64,000 nucleotides of DNA from Planctomycetota bacterium (GTDB lineage: Bacteria > Planctomycetota > Planctomycetia > Planctomycetales > Planctomycetaceae), in assembly GCA_003388505.1 (NCBI GenBank), contig QQVO01000009.1, positions 18,368 to 82,367 of the forward strand. Direction: 5' to 3'. The notes under the pieces are model-generated. The model ran no database searches and was not told the DNA's origin. It was given only the letters and a program-made list of their open reading frames with translations. The stretch's first letter is position 1. The number at the start of each line of letters is the position of its first letter. The translations under genes and the position numbers were made by a program. Positions 1 through 9,758 of this stretch are shown one piece after another.

Positions 1-119
1 TCAGAAACCGAAACACGTCCGTGATGTCGTCCGGACGTTAAACCGGTCTGCCCCGGCATGGGCGATCGGCTTCCTTCCAAGGGAGATAGACGAAAGGCGG
101 ACCGGGGATCGGCGTTCAT

Positions 120-660
120 CCGTCGTGCCCCCGGCGATGAGGCCGGTGGATAACCGTGTGGGAGCGGGACGCCACCAGGTAACTGACGGCGTGAGCCGCC
201 TTCCCATGGGCGGAGTGCTGCCCGAAAGATCACGGATTCTGTGCGGTTATCGTGAAACGTGCCATTACGGCTGTAATAGCCGTGGACACCATCGAAGTGT
301 CCGGGAAGTCGCCTAACCTTCGGGGGCGGCGACAAGCCGTGCGTGTGACAGAGTCGAAGTGCCTACGGCGGACTCCGCAAGGAGTTCGCGCTGCCCGAAA
401 GGGGATCGGGGGACGGCTTCCCGGAGCCGAAAGCCGATCGAGCCCGGTGAGAGTCTCCGACGGGGGGCTCCAGCCAAACCCAGAAGACTCGTCGCACTAC
501 CGCCTGCTGTTGGGCGATGGAGACATCAACAACAGGGGTGAAGACGATGAAGGGTTTAACACGCCCGTGTGCAGACCTCGTGGAGTCCACCAGACGCTGA
601 AGCGAGGGCCATCGTCAGGTCAGGATAGGGCTTGCGCTAAAACTGACCTTGTTTTGAATT
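120..660 (+). ncRNA. Possible 5' part of a degenerate group II intron (structured RNA-like stretch)
   Basis: No protein gene is convincing here. The stretch is dense in short complementary segments (for example the GCCGCC/GGGCGG pair near 195-215 and GGACTCCGC/GCGGAGTT-like pairs near 370-390) and has the texture of group II intron domain I, beginning with a GTGCC-type start near 126 and running through a 'gaagggtttaacacgcc'-type segment near 550 that in bacterial introns precedes the reverse transcriptase. No reverse transcriptase follows, so if it is an intron it is truncated. This is recognition by feel, not by alignment; another structured RNA or a decayed repeat is possible. Confidence 0.35.
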
Positions 661-717
661 CGAGAGCGACTTGAAGGTTGCCAGTTACACATGACTCGGC
701 TTCAACCTGTCGAATTG

Positions 718-943
718 GGGCCTGGCCCCGAGGAACCGGGCCCAAGGGATTCTCGAATAGGACACAGATTTTCGCGGAATTGACGGATCAGCACGGAATT
801 CGCGGGGTATTGCTGAAGAGGCGGCAGCGCCGAGGCCGCATTGATTCAGGAGCGCAAGGCGTCGACACGCAAGAAATCAATCAGCGCAAATCGGTCCCAT
901 CCGTGGTCATCCGCGTTCCATTCGAATCTCTCGGAGAGTGACT
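718..943 (+). repeat. Dispersed repeat A, copy 1 (226 bp, imperfect inverted ends)
   Basis: This block aligns along its whole length with 12893-13117. Shared landmarks are gggattctcgaa-aggacac near the left end, an aagaggcggcagcgc-type segment in the middle, and atccgcgtt-attcga followed by tctctcggagagtga at the right end. The two ends are imperfect inverted repeats of each other (gattctcgaa-aggacac against gaatgga-cgcggat read on the other strand). It carries no reading frame that is conserved between copies. It looks like a non-autonomous mobile or structured intergenic element. Confidence 0.85.
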
Positions 944-1085
944 CAATCGGAGATCGAGAGAAGTGTGTAAACGAAAGGACTTGAAGGGGAGCGCGCCGCT
1001 GCGGGTCGCGGCGGAACGGGATCTCGACCCGGATGACTCACCACGCGGAGATACGGAGTGGCCTGCGGCCACAACCAGAGTAGAC

Positions 1086-1280
1086 GAGTCGGTCGGCGTG
1101 TCACTCCCGCGAGGCGTGCCGCATCCGAAGCGCACAGACTCTGAACCAACACCGATTCGCGTTCGGTGAACGTTGATCGATCGAACGCACACGCGACTCG
1201 CGGAGACAGCGAGTCGCTTACATTGCCATCGAGTCGGTCGGTGTGTCGCCCCCGCGAGGCGTGCCGCATCCGAAAGCGCA
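1086..1280 (+). repeat. Local direct repeat flanking a perfect hairpin
   Basis: A segment of about 50 bp (gagtcggtcgg-gtgtc, then cgcgaggcgtgccgcatccg) occurs at about 1086-1136 and again at about 1230-1280. Between them lies a perfect 9-bp stem (GCGACTCGC / GCGAGTCGC, 1193-1217). The function is unknown; it may be residue of a duplicated intergenic element upstream of the secretome operon. Confidence 0.75.
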
Positions 1281-1650
1281 CTGGCGGAGGCATTTTCACG
1301 CGATGACAGGCGCAACCCCTCGAATCAGTGTTGGTTGATGCTTGCGGGCGTCAAGCGGCGCGCGTAGAATTAGGGAGTTCGGTTTCCGGGCAGGTCCGAA
1401 GGGGCGGGCGTGTCGGCGGCCGTTCCCTGCCTGTCGGGCTCTGTCGCCCGGAGACGGCAATCCGCCTGCGGTCGGTCCGCCGTCCGCCGCTCACTGCATT
1501 GTTCGCGGATCCTGCCTCATTTTCCGGAAAGTCTCGCGTGCCTCTCGACGCGGATGAGGTGCACGCGCTCTCCTTCATCGAAAGTCGCATCAGCGGAGGC
1601 GTTTTCTCCGCGAGCGGCGATTGCCGATTTTGACGGTCAAGGAATTCAGT
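1281..1650. other. Gene-free leader of the 1651 gene
   Basis: No supported gene. It holds a short palindrome GCGGAG/CTCCGC (1593-1611) shortly before the start codon of the large downstream gene, and a putative ribosome-binding site (caaggaa, about 1638-1644). No promoter could be recognised with confidence because planctomycete promoter consensus is not obvious by eye. Confidence 0.4.
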
Positions 1651-4600
1651 ATGTCAGCCTGCATGCGCTCGCTGGGAGCATTCGCCCTGCTCGTCCCTGC
1701 GGTCCTTCTGTTCGCTCAAGACGACGAACCGGCCACTCCGGACGGGGCCAAGCCGGTCAGTTACTACAAAGATGTGCGTCCGATTTTTCAGGCGCACTGT
1801 CAAGGATGCCATCAGCCGGCGAAAGCCAGCGGCGAATACGTGATGACCGACTTTGCGAAGCTGGTCGGCGGCGGCGAAACGGGCGAAGCGGCGATCGTCC
1901 CGGGCAAGCCGGAAGAGAGTTACCTGATTGACCTGATTACGCCGGTGGACGGGGCGGCGGAGATGCCGAAGGGCAAGCCGGCCCTTTCCCAGACCGATGT
2001 TGATTTGATTACGCGGTGGATCGCCGAAGGGGCGGAGGACGACACGCCGGCGAACGCCGTCGAGCGGTACGACGCCGATCATCCGCCGGTCTATTCGCGG
2101 CCTCCGGTTGTAACGTCGATCGATTTTTCGCCCGACGGCAGCCTGCTGGCGATCTCCGGGTTCCACGAAGTGCTGCTGCACCACGGCGACGGCTCGGGCC
2201 TGGTCGCGCGGCTGGTGGGGATGTCGGAGAGAATCGAATCGGTCAGCTTTTCGCCGGACGGAAAGTTCCTGGCGGTGACCGGCGGCCTTCCCTGCCGGAT
2301 GGGTGAACTGCAGATCTGGGACGTCGAAAAACGCGAGTTGACGATATCAGTGCCGATCACCTTCGATACGACCTACGGCGCAAGCTGGTCGCCCGACGGC
2401 ACGCTGGTCGCCGTGGGATGCGCCGACAAGACGGTTCGGGCGTTCAATGCGCAAACGGGAGAGCAGGTGTTCTTTAACGGGGCGCACGACGACTGGGCGC
2501 TCAACACGGTCTTCTCCGTGGACGGCACGAAGATCGTTTCGGTCGGCCGCGACATGGCGACCAAGTATTACGACGTGCCGACGCAGCGGTTCATCGACAA
2601 CGTGACGTCGATCACCCCCGGCGCGCTCAAGGGCGGTCTGTCGGCTCTCGACCGGCACCCGCAGCGGGACGAAGTCCTGGTGGGCGGCAGCGACGGCACG
2701 CCGAGAATCTACCGGATGGAGCGGATCACAAAGCGCGTGATCGGCGACGACGCCAACCTGATCCGCCGCTTCCCGCCGATGCGGGGCCGCGTGTTCGACG
2801 TGGCCTATGCTCCCGACGGCAACTCGTTCGCTGCGGTGAGCAGCCTCGACGGGAAGGGGCAGGTGTTTACCTATTCGGCTCAATTCGATCCCGAGATGCC
2901 GGAGGATATCAAAGGGATCGTGCAGAAGGTCGTGACAACGCAGTCGGCTGAAGAGAAAGCACGGCTGGAAGAGTACGTGACGGCCGACGTCAAGATTCTC
3001 ACGCAGACCGAACTGCCGACGGCGGTGTATGCGGTGTCGTATTCGCCGGACGGTTCCACAATCGTCGCCGCGGGAGCGGATGGAATCATCAGGTTTATCA
3101 ATCCGGCTGACGGGCAGGTCACGCGTGAACTGACGCCCGTGGAAGTCGATCCCGAGGCGGCCGGGGCCGACGAAGACCTGCTGGCGGCGAGCTACATGCC
3201 GAGCGAGGAATTCTTCAGCAAGGAGTCGCTGCCCGAGGGAGCAAGTGTCGACGCGCTGGAAGTTATTCCGCAACAGGTCGAGATCGCCCGCAAACACGGC
3301 TATGTGCAGTTGCTCGTGACGGGCGTTCTGAACAGCGGCGACCGGGTCGACCTGACGCGACTGGCCGATATCTCCGTCAACAACGACGCGGTGCAGGTGA
3401 GCGAAGGAGGCCGCGTGACGGCCGGCTCGGACGTGACTGCCGAGATTTCGATCAAGTTCGGCGGCCAAACGCTGGCCGTGCCGGTGCAAGTCAGCGGCGT
3501 GACAGAGAGCCGGCCGATGAACTTCATCCGGGACGTGAATCCTGTGATCTCACGACTGGGGTGCAACGCCGGGACGTGTCACGGCGCGAAGGACGGGAAG
3601 AACGGGTTCAAGCTGTCGCTGCGCGGTTACGACCCGATCATGGACGTGCGGGCGTTTACCGACGACATGGCGTCGCGGCGGACGAACTTCGCCTCTCCCG
3701 ATGACAGCCTGATGCTGCTCAAGGCCACCGGCGCCGTGCCGCACGTCGGCGGACAACTAACGAAGCCCGGTCACCCGTACTATGTGACAATCCGGCAGTG
3801 GATCGCGGAAGGGGCGCCGCTCGATCTGAATACGCCCCGCGTGGTGGGCATCGACATTGAGCCGAAGAACCCGGTCATCCAGCAGATCGGGGCGAAACAG
3901 CAGTTACGGATCGTGGCGACCTACGAAGACGGGCAGACGCGGGACGTGACGGGGGAAGCCTACGTCGACAGCGGAAATACGGAGGTCGCTGAAGTCAACC
4001 GGCATGCGCTGGTGACCACCATTCGCCGGGGCGAGGCGCCGCTGCTGGCCCGGTATGAAGGCAACTACGCGGCCACGACGGTCACGTCGATGGGGGACCG
4101 GTCCGGCTTTGTGTGGCAGGAACCGGAGGTGTGGAACGAAGTCGACCGGTTTGTCGCGGAGAAATGGGAGCGGATGAAAATCCTCCCGTCGGAGTTGTGC
4201 TCGGATGACGAATTCCTCCGCCGGGCCTATCTCGACCTGACCGGTCTGCCTCCCACCGCCGAAGAGGTCCGCGACTTCCTGGCCGACGAGCGGGAAACGC
4301 GCGTGAAGCGCGACGAAGTGGTCGACAAGCTGATCGGCAGCGACCCGTACATCGACTACTGGACCAACAAATGGGCCGACATGCTGCAGGTGAACCGCAA
4401 GTTCCTCGGGGCGGAGGGGGCGGCGCTGTTGCGGCAGTGGATTCGCGGCGAGGTGGCGGAGAACACCCCGTATGATGAGTTCTGTTACAAGGTGCTGACG
4501 GCGACCGGGTCGAACAAAACGAATCCTCCCGCTTCGTACTTCAAGATTCTCCGCGATCCTGAAATCACGATGGAGAACACCACGCACCTGTTTCTGGCGG

Positions 4601-6768
4601 TGCGGTTCAACTGCAACAAGTGCCACGACCATCCGTTCGAACGGTGGACGCAGGATCAGTACTACGAAACGGCCGCGTTCTTCTCGCAGGTCGGTTTGAA
4701 GCGCGACCCGGAAAACGCCGAGGGCAACGTCGGAGGCACGGCGGTCGAGGGCGCGAAGCCGCTGTGGGAGGTCGTCTTCGACAAGACTGACGGCGAAGTG
4801 ACGCACCAGCGGACCGGAGAGACGGCCGAGCCGACCGTTCCTTATGACGAAGAGATTCCCATGCCGGAATCGGAGTCCGCATCGCGCCGCGAACAGTTCG
4901 CGCGCTGGGTCACGTCGCCGGAGAACGACTACTTCGCCAAAAGCTATGTGAACCGGATCTGGGGCTACCTGATGGGTGCCGGGCTGATCGAACCGCTGGA
5001 CGACATCCGGGCCGGCAACCCGCCCACCAATCCGGAACTGCTCGACTGGCTCACGGAACAGTTCATTGCGTCCGGTTTCGACGTGCGGCAGTTGATGCGC
5101 ACGATCTGCACCAGCCGTACGTACCAGCTTTCGATCGCCACGAACAAGTGGAACGAAGACGACACGCGGAACTACTCGCACGCCCTGCCGAAGCGGCTGC
5201 CGGCGGAAACTCTGTATGACGCCATTTATACGGTGACCGGGGCGAAGATGCAGATTCCCGGCGTCCCGGAAGGAACCCGCGCGGCGGCGATTCCGGATGC
5301 GGGCGTGGAACTGGCCGACCGGTTCCTGGCCAACCTGGGGCGTCCGGCCCGTGAGAGTTCCTGCGAATGCGAGCGTTCCTCGGAACTGCAGCTTGGGCCG
5401 GTCATGGCGTTGATGAACGGGCCGACCGTCAGCGAGGCGATCTCGCAGCCGGACAACGCGATCGCCCGACTTGTCGCCGCGCAGCCCGATAACGCGGCGC
5501 TCGTCAACGAATTGTTCCTGCGGATCCTCAACCGCCCTGCGCGGCCGGAAGAAATTCAGGCGACGATCGCCGTGATGGGGGATCTCCCCCGCGAGCATGA
5601 AGCGCTCCTCGCTGAACTGGCCGATTACCAGGAGCGACTCAAACCAATCACTGCGGAGAAGGAGCGCCGGCGAGACGAGCGGATCGCTGTGGCTCAAGCC
5701 GCGCTGGACGCGTACACCGAAGAAATCCGGCCGCGCGTCGAGCAGGCGGAAGCGGATCGGTTGGCGAGAATCGCCGCCGCCGAGCAGGCGCTGGCCGATT
5801 ACGACGCGGCGCTGCCGGGCAAGATTGCGGAGTGGGAGAAGACGATCGACGTCGAGAGCACCGGCTGGGTGACGCTCGACGCCTCCGAGCTTTCGACCAC
5901 GACCGGCGCAACGCTCGAGAAGCAGGACGATCTGTCGATCTTCGCGACCGGACCGAATAATCAGCAGGGGCTGTACGTCGTTAATGCGGCGACCGAACTG
6001 AACACGATCACCGGCATCATGCTGGAGGCGATCGCTGACGACCGGCTGCCGATGAAGGGGCCGGGACGCGCAGCGGACGGCAACTTCGTCCTTTCGGAAC
6101 TGACCCTCGAATACTGGCCGGCGGATGCCCCCGATCAGAAGCAGACGGCCGCATTGCAGAATGCCAAGGCCGACTTCTCGCAGCAGGGGTACGACGTCGC
6201 AACGGCGATCGACGGCCAGGCGCCGAATGCCGGCAACGGCTGGGCCCTTTCGGGCGATCTGGGGAAAACTCACTTTGCCACCTTCGAGTTGACCCAGCCC
6301 ATCACCACCGACAAGCCGCTGGTGCTCTCGTTTTCGCTCAACCAGCAGTACCGGAGCAAGCAGCATTCGCTGGGACGGTTCCGGCTGTCGGCGACCGGTT
6401 CTCAACCGCCGCTACAGCTTGGATTGCCGGATAGCGTTCTGCAGGTCGTGAAGACGGCGGCTGAAGAGCGCAGCGACGAGCAGCGGGCCGTTCTCGCGGC
6501 TTACTACAAGTCGATCGACGAAGAGCAGAAGACGCTGCAGGCGAATCTAGCCGAAGCGAACAAGCCTCTGCCGGAAGACCCGAAGCTGGTTGCACTACGG
6601 AACACTCTGGAGGAGGTGAAGCAGCCGCTTCCGGTCGATCCGCAACTGGCGCGGTTGCAGCGGGCCGTGGAACTCAGCCAGGCCCAACTCCAGAACGTGC
6701 GGCTCACAACCGCGCAGGATCTGGCATGGGCCTTGATTAACAGCCCTGCGTTTTTGTTTAATAGATAA
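1651..6768 (+). CDS. Giant PSCyt1-WD40-PSCyt2 (DUF1549)-PSD1 (DUF1553) secreted protein
   Basis: A protein of 1705 aa. The ATG at 1651 is chosen over an upstream TTG because aagga lies 7 bases before it and a hydrophobic signal peptide follows directly (residues about 5-23). Order of domains: planctomycete cytochrome C-like PSCyt1 with C50-QGC-H54; WD40 propeller blades (about 150-480, repeated SPDG motifs); a second cysteine site CNAGTCH near residue 638; a bacterial Ig-like (Big2) segment near 730-810; PSCyt2/DUF1549 (about 825-1020) including CNKCH near 989; then PSD1/DUF1553 with a beta-rich insert and a coiled-coil-like stretch, ending in the usual LINSPAFLFNR-type tail. Families of this kind are abundant in planctomycetes, where DUF1549/1553 proteins are typically paired with DUF1501 proteins, as here (7515). 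The heme-like motifs suggest extracytoplasmic redox or carbohydrate-related work, but the biochemical role is unproven. The first gene of the operon. Confidence 0.95.
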   Translation: MSACMRSLGAFALLVPAVLLFAQDDEPATPDGAKPVSYYKDVRPIFQAHCQGCHQPAKASGEYVMTDFAKLVGGGETGEAAIVPGKPEESYLIDLITPVDGAAEMPKGKPALSQTDVDLITRWIAEGAEDDTPANAVERYDADHPPVYSRPPVVTSIDFSPDGSLLAISGFHEVLLHHGDGSGLVARLVGMSERIESVSFSPDGKFLAVTGGLPCRMGELQIWDVEKRELTISVPITFDTTYGASWSPDGTLVAVGCADKTVRAFNAQTGEQVFFNGAHDDWALNTVFSVDGTKIVSVGRDMATKYYDVPTQRFIDNVTSITPGALKGGLSALDRHPQRDEVLVGGSDGTPRIYRMERITKRVIGDDANLIRRFPPMRGRVFDVAYAPDGNSFAAVSSLDGKGQVFTYSAQFDPEMPEDIKGIVQKVVTTQSAEEKARLEEYVTADVKILTQTELPTAVYAVSYSPDGSTIVAAGADGIIRFINPADGQVTRELTPVEVDPEAAGADEDLLAASYMPSEEFFSKESLPEGASVDALEVIPQQVEIARKHGYVQLLVTGVLNSGDRVDLTRLADISVNNDAVQVSEGGRVTAGSDVTAEISIKFGGQTLAVPVQVSGVTESRPMNFIRDVNPVISRLGCNAGTCHGAKDGKNGFKLSLRGYDPIMDVRAFTDDMASRRTNFASPDDSLMLLKATGAVPHVGGQLTKPGHPYYVTIRQWIAEGAPLDLNTPRVVGIDIEPKNPVIQQIGAKQQLRIVATYEDGQTRDVTGEAYVDSGNTEVAEVNRHALVTTIRRGEAPLLARYEGNYAATTVTSMGDRSGFVWQEPEVWNEVDRFVAEKWERMKILPSELCSDDEFLRRAYLDLTGLPPTAEEVRDFLADERETRVKRDEVVDKLIGSDPYIDYWTNKWADMLQVNRKFLGAEGAALLRQWIRGEVAENTPYDEFCYKVLTATGSNKTNPPASYFKILRDPEITMENTTHLFLAVRFNCNKCHDHPFERWTQDQYYETAAFFSQVGLKRDPENAEGNVGGTAVEGAKPLWEVVFDKTDGEVTHQRTGETAEPTVPYDEEIPMPESESASRREQFARWVTSPENDYFAKSYVNRIWGYLMGAGLIEPLDDIRAGNPPTNPELLDWLTEQFIASGFDVRQLMRTICTSRTYQLSIATNKWNEDDTRNYSHALPKRLPAETLYDAIYTVTGAKMQIPGVPEGTRAAAIPDAGVELADRFLANLGRPARESSCECERSSELQLGPVMALMNGPTVSEAISQPDNAIARLVAAQPDNAALVNELFLRILNRPARPEEIQATIAVMGDLPREHEALLAELADYQERLKPITAEKERRRDERIAVAQAALDAYTEEIRPRVEQAEADRLARIAAAEQALADYDAALPGKIAEWEKTIDVESTGWVTLDASELSTTTGATLEKQDDLSIFATGPNNQQGLYVVNAATELNTITGIMLEAIADDRLPMKGPGRAADGNFVLSELTLEYWPADAPDQKQTAALQNAKADFSQQGYDVATAIDGQAPNAGNGWALSGDLGKTHFATFELTQPITTDKPLVLSFSLNQQYRSKQHSLGRFRLSATGSQPPLQLGLPDSVLQVVKTAAEERSDEQRAVLAAYYKSIDEEQKTLQANLAEANKPLPEDPKLVALRNTLEEVKQPLPVDPQLARLQRAVELSQAQLQNVRLTTAQDLAWALINSPAFLFNR

Positions 6769-6829
6769 GGAATGGTTTATGCCAAACAGGCTGGGCCCGG
6801 GCCGATGACCACAGATTGCTGACCACGTC

Positions 6830-7141
6830 ATGCTGGTTCGAGTGACTGCACCGGACAGGCATCCGTTCCAGCTGCGGAGAGGAGAAGAAGGCGTATCAGT
6901 TTTTGACACGGACGGCGTTGCCCCGGAATTGACGACAGCCGAGATTCTGGCGGCGTTTCGCCCCGGAAGTGGATATGTTGAGTTAACACGGGAGGATGTC
7001 GAAGCGGTCGGATTAGAGGTGGTCGCCGTTCCCGGCGGGACGACGCTGCCGGAAAGACTGCAGATTGCTCATCGGGAGATCCGGCCGCCGACTGACATGT
7101 CACGATCACAGTTCAAAGCATTGTTGAGAAACTTGATTTGA
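6830..7141 (+). CDS. Hypothetical protein (103 aa) in secretome operon
   Basis: Not recognised. A soluble, acidic-to-neutral 103-aa protein without signal peptide or membrane segment. It has a beta-rich N-terminus (LVRVTAPDRHPFQLRRGEEG) and a basic C-terminal helix. The start is ATG at 6830; no clear ribosome-binding site precedes it, so the start is tentative. It lies 61 bp after the giant PSD1 gene and its stop codon is one base before the ATG of the next small gene, which points to co-expression of the pair. Confidence 0.7.
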   Translation: MLVRVTAPDRHPFQLRRGEEGVSVFDTDGVAPELTTAEILAAFRPGSGYVELTREDVEAVGLEVVAVPGGTTLPERLQIAHREIRPPTDMSRSQFKALLRNLI

Positions 7142-7142
7142 T

Positions 7143-7433
7143 ATGGCGACTGACGTTGTTCGATCACTGGATGTCCCGGCTGATCTGATCGATGCCGTAC
7201 GGAATTTTCCGACGCATCGCAGCGTCGCGCATTGCGGAGAGACGTTCACGGTGGGGCCGTTTGAGCATTACGCAACCTGTCCTCAATGCGGTGAACGCCT
7301 GAAGTTGCGGTCGTTTTCAGCAAACTACGAGATTGAAGACGTTTTCGACGCAGTATTCGAGTGGATGAATGATCCGCAGGCGCAAGTGATCGCGGAAGCG
7401 CGGCGACGCGTGATTCAAGTGGACGACGACTGA
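7143..7433 (+). CDS. Small zinc-ribbon-like hypothetical protein (96 aa)
   Basis: Not assigned to a named family. It contains HCGETF followed about 17 residues later by CPQCGERLK, which gives a plausible single zinc knuckle/ribbon, and an acidic C-terminal half (YEIEDVFDAVFEWMNDPQ). No signal peptide. Its ATG lies 1 base after the stop of the preceding 103-aa gene, and the DUF1501 gene follows after 81 bp, so it is embedded in the DUF1549/1553-DUF1501 operon. A cytosolic accessory role (regulation or chaperoning of the exported partners) is only a guess from position. Confidence 0.75.
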   Translation: MATDVVRSLDVPADLIDAVRNFPTHRSVAHCGETFTVGPFEHYATCPQCGERLKLRSFSANYEIEDVFDAVFEWMNDPQAQVIAEARRRVIQVDDD

Positions 7434-7514
7434 CGACCGATCTCGCGGAACAGAACCGAGTCTATCATTCGCAGCAGACAGATGCCGTAAGCGGCAAACC
7501 AGGAAGGAACAAGT

Positions 7515-8987
7515 ATGCTCATTCGAGTTCCCGGACAACCCGGCAAAGATCTTTGTGATTCTCATCTCGGCGTGACGCGCAGGGACGTGCTCCGCGTGGG
7601 GGGCTCGGGCATGCTCGGCCTCAGTCTGGGCGGCATGCTGCAGCTTCAGGCGCAGGCCAACTCCGGGGCCGCCGTCGGCGGACCGGGGTGGGGCAAGGCG
7701 AAGAGCGTCATCCTTTGCTATCTGCAGGGCGGACCCAGCCACCTCGACCTGTGGGATCCCAAGGAGAACGTGCCGGACAACGTGCAGTCGGCCTTCTCCA
7801 ACATCGACACCAAACTGCCCGGCGTGAGGTTCACCGAGAACCTGCCCAAGCTGGCGCAGGTGATCGACAAAACCACGCTCATCCGCTCGATGAGCTACAC
7901 GCCCAACGGTCTGTTCAACCACACGGCCGCCATCTACCAGATGATGACCGGGTACACGACCGACAAGGTCAGCCCGTCCGGCCAGCTCGAGCCGCCCGAT
8001 CCGCGGGACTTCCCCAACTTCGGTTCGAACATCATCCGCATCAAGCCGCCGCAGGAGCCGATGCTCCCCTTTGTCATGCTGCCGCGTCCGCTGCAGGAGA
8101 GCAACGTCGTCGGCAAGGGGGGGACCGCCGGGTTCCTGGGTCGCGCGTACGATCCGTACTATCTGTACCCGCCGGGTGACGACCTGGACATGACCAAGAT
8201 GGACAAGATCAACGTCTCCGATCTGGAGATGCGGGCCGACGTGTACGGCGGCCGGCTCGAGCGCCGCGAGCGGCTGCGGGACGTGATCAACCAGGGCATG
8301 CCCGAAATCGACCGGGCGGTCGCCGATTACAACCTGAATGAATACTACGACCAGGCCCTGTCTCTCGTCGCCTCCGGCCGCGCACGAGACGCGTTTGCGA
8401 TCGAGCAGGAGCCGCGTGAAATTCGTGAACGTTACGGACGCAACACCTTCGGCCAGTCCTGCCTGCTCGCCCGGCGCCTGGTCGAAGCGGGCACGCGCGT
8501 CGTTGAAGTGATCTGGCCCAAGGTCGCCAACAGCGACAATCACTCCTGGGACGTGCATGTCGGCCTGACGGACCGCATGAAGAACCAGTCCGGCCCGATG
8601 CTCGACGCCGGCCTCTCCGGCTTGATCGAAGATCTCGACGAGCGCGGCCTGCTGGATGAAACCCTGGTGGTCGCCGTCGGCGAGTTCGGCCGCAGCCCGC
8701 AGCGGGGCGTCTCGACCTCGGGCAACAGTAACAACGACGACGGCCGCGACCACTGGCCCTACTGCTACACGGCCCTCATCGCCGGCGCCGGCATCAAGCG
8801 AGGCTATGTGCACGGTCAGAGCGACCAGACAGCCTCCGCTCCGCTGAAAGACCCGGTCCACCCGGGCGAACTGCTGGCGACGATTTACCACAGCGTCGGC
8901 ATCGACCCGCTGAGCATCGTCTACAACCACCTGAACCAGCCGCGAGAACTGGTGAAGGCCGAGGCGGTCTCGAAGCTGTTCGTGTAG
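7515..8987 (+). CDS. DUF1501 protein, Tat-exported
   Basis: 490 aa. The N-terminus carries a twin-arginine-type signal ([20 protein letters not shown]) and the body has the DUF1501 landmarks: the [16 protein letters not shown] metal-site-like segment, [21 protein letters not shown], the EFGRSP motif and [17 protein letters not shown] good ribosome-binding site (aaggaac, about 7504-7510) precedes the ATG. DUF1501 proteins have an alkaline-phosphatase/sulfatase-like fold and in planctomycetes are encoded beside DUF1549/1553 partners, as seen here with the 1651 gene. The substrate is unknown. Last gene of the operon, followed by a terminator-like hairpin. Confidence 0.95.
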   Translation: MLIRVPGQPGKDLCDSHLGVTRRDVLRVGGSGMLGLSLGGMLQLQAQANSGAAVGGPGWGKAKSVILCYLQGGPSHLDLWDPKENVPDNVQSAFSNIDTKLPGVRFTENLPKLAQVIDKTTLIRSMSYTPNGLFNHTAAIYQMMTGYTTDKVSPSGQLEPPDPRDFPNFGSNIIRIKPPQEPMLPFVMLPRPLQESNVVGKGGTAGFLGRAYDPYYLYPPGDDLDMTKMDKINVSDLEMRADVYGGRLERRERLRDVINQGMPEIDRAVADYNLNEYYDQALSLVASGRARDAFAIEQEPREIRERYGRNTFGQSCLLARRLVEAGTRVVEVIWPKVANSDNHSWDVHVGLTDRMKNQSGPMLDAGLSGLIEDLDERGLLDETLVVAVGEFGRSPQRGVSTSGNSNNDDGRDHWPYCYTALIAGAGIKRGYVHGQSDQTASAPLKDPVHPGELLATIYHSVGIDPLSIVYNHLNQPRELVKAEAVSKLFV

Positions 8988-9003
8988 ACTTTTTGCGCAA
9001 CCG

Positions 9004-9043
9004 CAAGCCCCGGTTTCTTCGCGGGAAGAGGCCGGGGCTTTAT
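9004..9043 (+). terminator. Rho-independent-type terminator after the DUF1501 gene
   Basis: A 9-bp perfect stem AAGCCCCGG (9005-9013) / CCGGGGCTT (9032-9040) with an 18-base loop that itself pairs partly (TTCTTCGCGGGAAGA), followed by TTAT. It lies 17 bp after the stop codon of the operon's last gene. Confidence 0.7.
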
Positions 9044-9093
9044 TCTGCGCAGCGGAATGTTTGATCCTCGAACCTGGTTTCTTGCTCTGATTG

Positions 9094-9190
9094 CGAACCA
9101 CAACGACACAAAGGACACCAAGGCATGAATTTGGTGGGCCATTGTCGTTCGGTATAACCTTCGCGTTCGTCGTGCCGTTGTGGTTCCGAA
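9094..9190. repeat. Imperfect inverted-repeat element (about 97 bp)
   Basis: The left arm gcgaaccacaacgacacaaa... (9094-9124) pairs imperfectly with the right arm ending ...ccgttgtggttccg (about 9160-9190): both read outward-in as GAACCACAACG-CAC...AAGG. Size and arrangement resemble a short MITE-like or REP-like element in the spacer before the MOSC gene. No second copy was found in this window. Confidence 0.5.
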
Positions 9191-9219
9191 CCAAACCTGA
9201 CGCTGGGTGAGTACGTTCC

Positions 9220-9708
9220 ATGTCGCAAATGAACGACCTCCTGGATTCCCTCCCACAGACCGGCCGCGTCGAGTGGATTGGTCTCTCGCCTGAGCCGCGC
9301 GGGGAGATGCGAGTGGTGGAGTCGGCGGCGGCGCGGGTCGGGAACGGGCTGGAGGGGGATCATCATGCGGAGAGCGCGAAGCCTTCGAAGCGGCAGGTGA
9401 CGTTGATCCAGGCGGAGCATCTGCCGGCCGTCGCCGGGCTGTGCGGTCTGGATGAAGTCCGGCCGGAGCAACTTCGCCGAAACGTTGTCGTCGCCCGGAT
9501 CAATCTGCTGGCGCTGAAGGACCGGCGGTTTCGCGTCGGCGAGGCGCTCCTCGAAGGAACCGGGCCTTGCGTTCCCTGTTCCCGGATGGAAGAGAATCTC
9601 GGGCCGGGTGGTTACAATGCGATGCGAGGTCACGGCGGCATTACGGCGCGGGTCGTCGAACCGGGTGTGATTCGCATCGGCGATGCGGTCCGCCTCGAAC
9701 TTGAATAA
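9220..9708 (+). CDS. MOSC domain protein
   Basis: 162 aa, close to the size of a stand-alone MOSC domain. MOSC signatures are visible: GNGLEGDHH near residue 42, QVTLIQAEHL near 59, the LRRNVVV segment near 85, and GPCVPCSRMEE with Cys117 and Cys120; the first of these corresponds to the conserved MOSC cysteine that handles molybdenum-cofactor-bound or persulfide sulfur. The start ATG at 9220 has only a weak ribosome-binding site. Stand-alone MOSC proteins are thought to act in metal-sulfur transfer or N-hydroxylated substrate reduction; the exact substrate here is unknown. The secreted LamG protein gene follows after 50 bp. Confidence 0.88.
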   Translation: MSQMNDLLDSLPQTGRVEWIGLSPEPRGEMRVVESAAARVGNGLEGDHHAESAKPSKRQVTLIQAEHLPAVAGLCGLDEVRPEQLRRNVVVARINLLALKDRRFRVGEALLEGTGPCVPCSRMEENLGPGGYNAMRGHGGITARVVEPGVIRIGDAVRLELE

Positions 9709-9758
9709 CCGCGCCGCACCGGGCGGAGCTGCTCCGCCGCGTTCCTGCAGGTACTTTG

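Noticed and set aside
3904..6405. Long minus-strand open frame (833 aa) inside the 1651 gene
   Set aside because: High GC makes the reverse frame open; the plus strand has clear PSCyt2/PSD1 domains throughout, and the antisense translation is Arg-rich without domains.
7317..9221. Minus-strand 634-aa open frame over the DUF1501 gene
   Set aside because: Shadow of a well-recognised DUF1501 protein on the plus strand; no recognisable motif in the antisense product.
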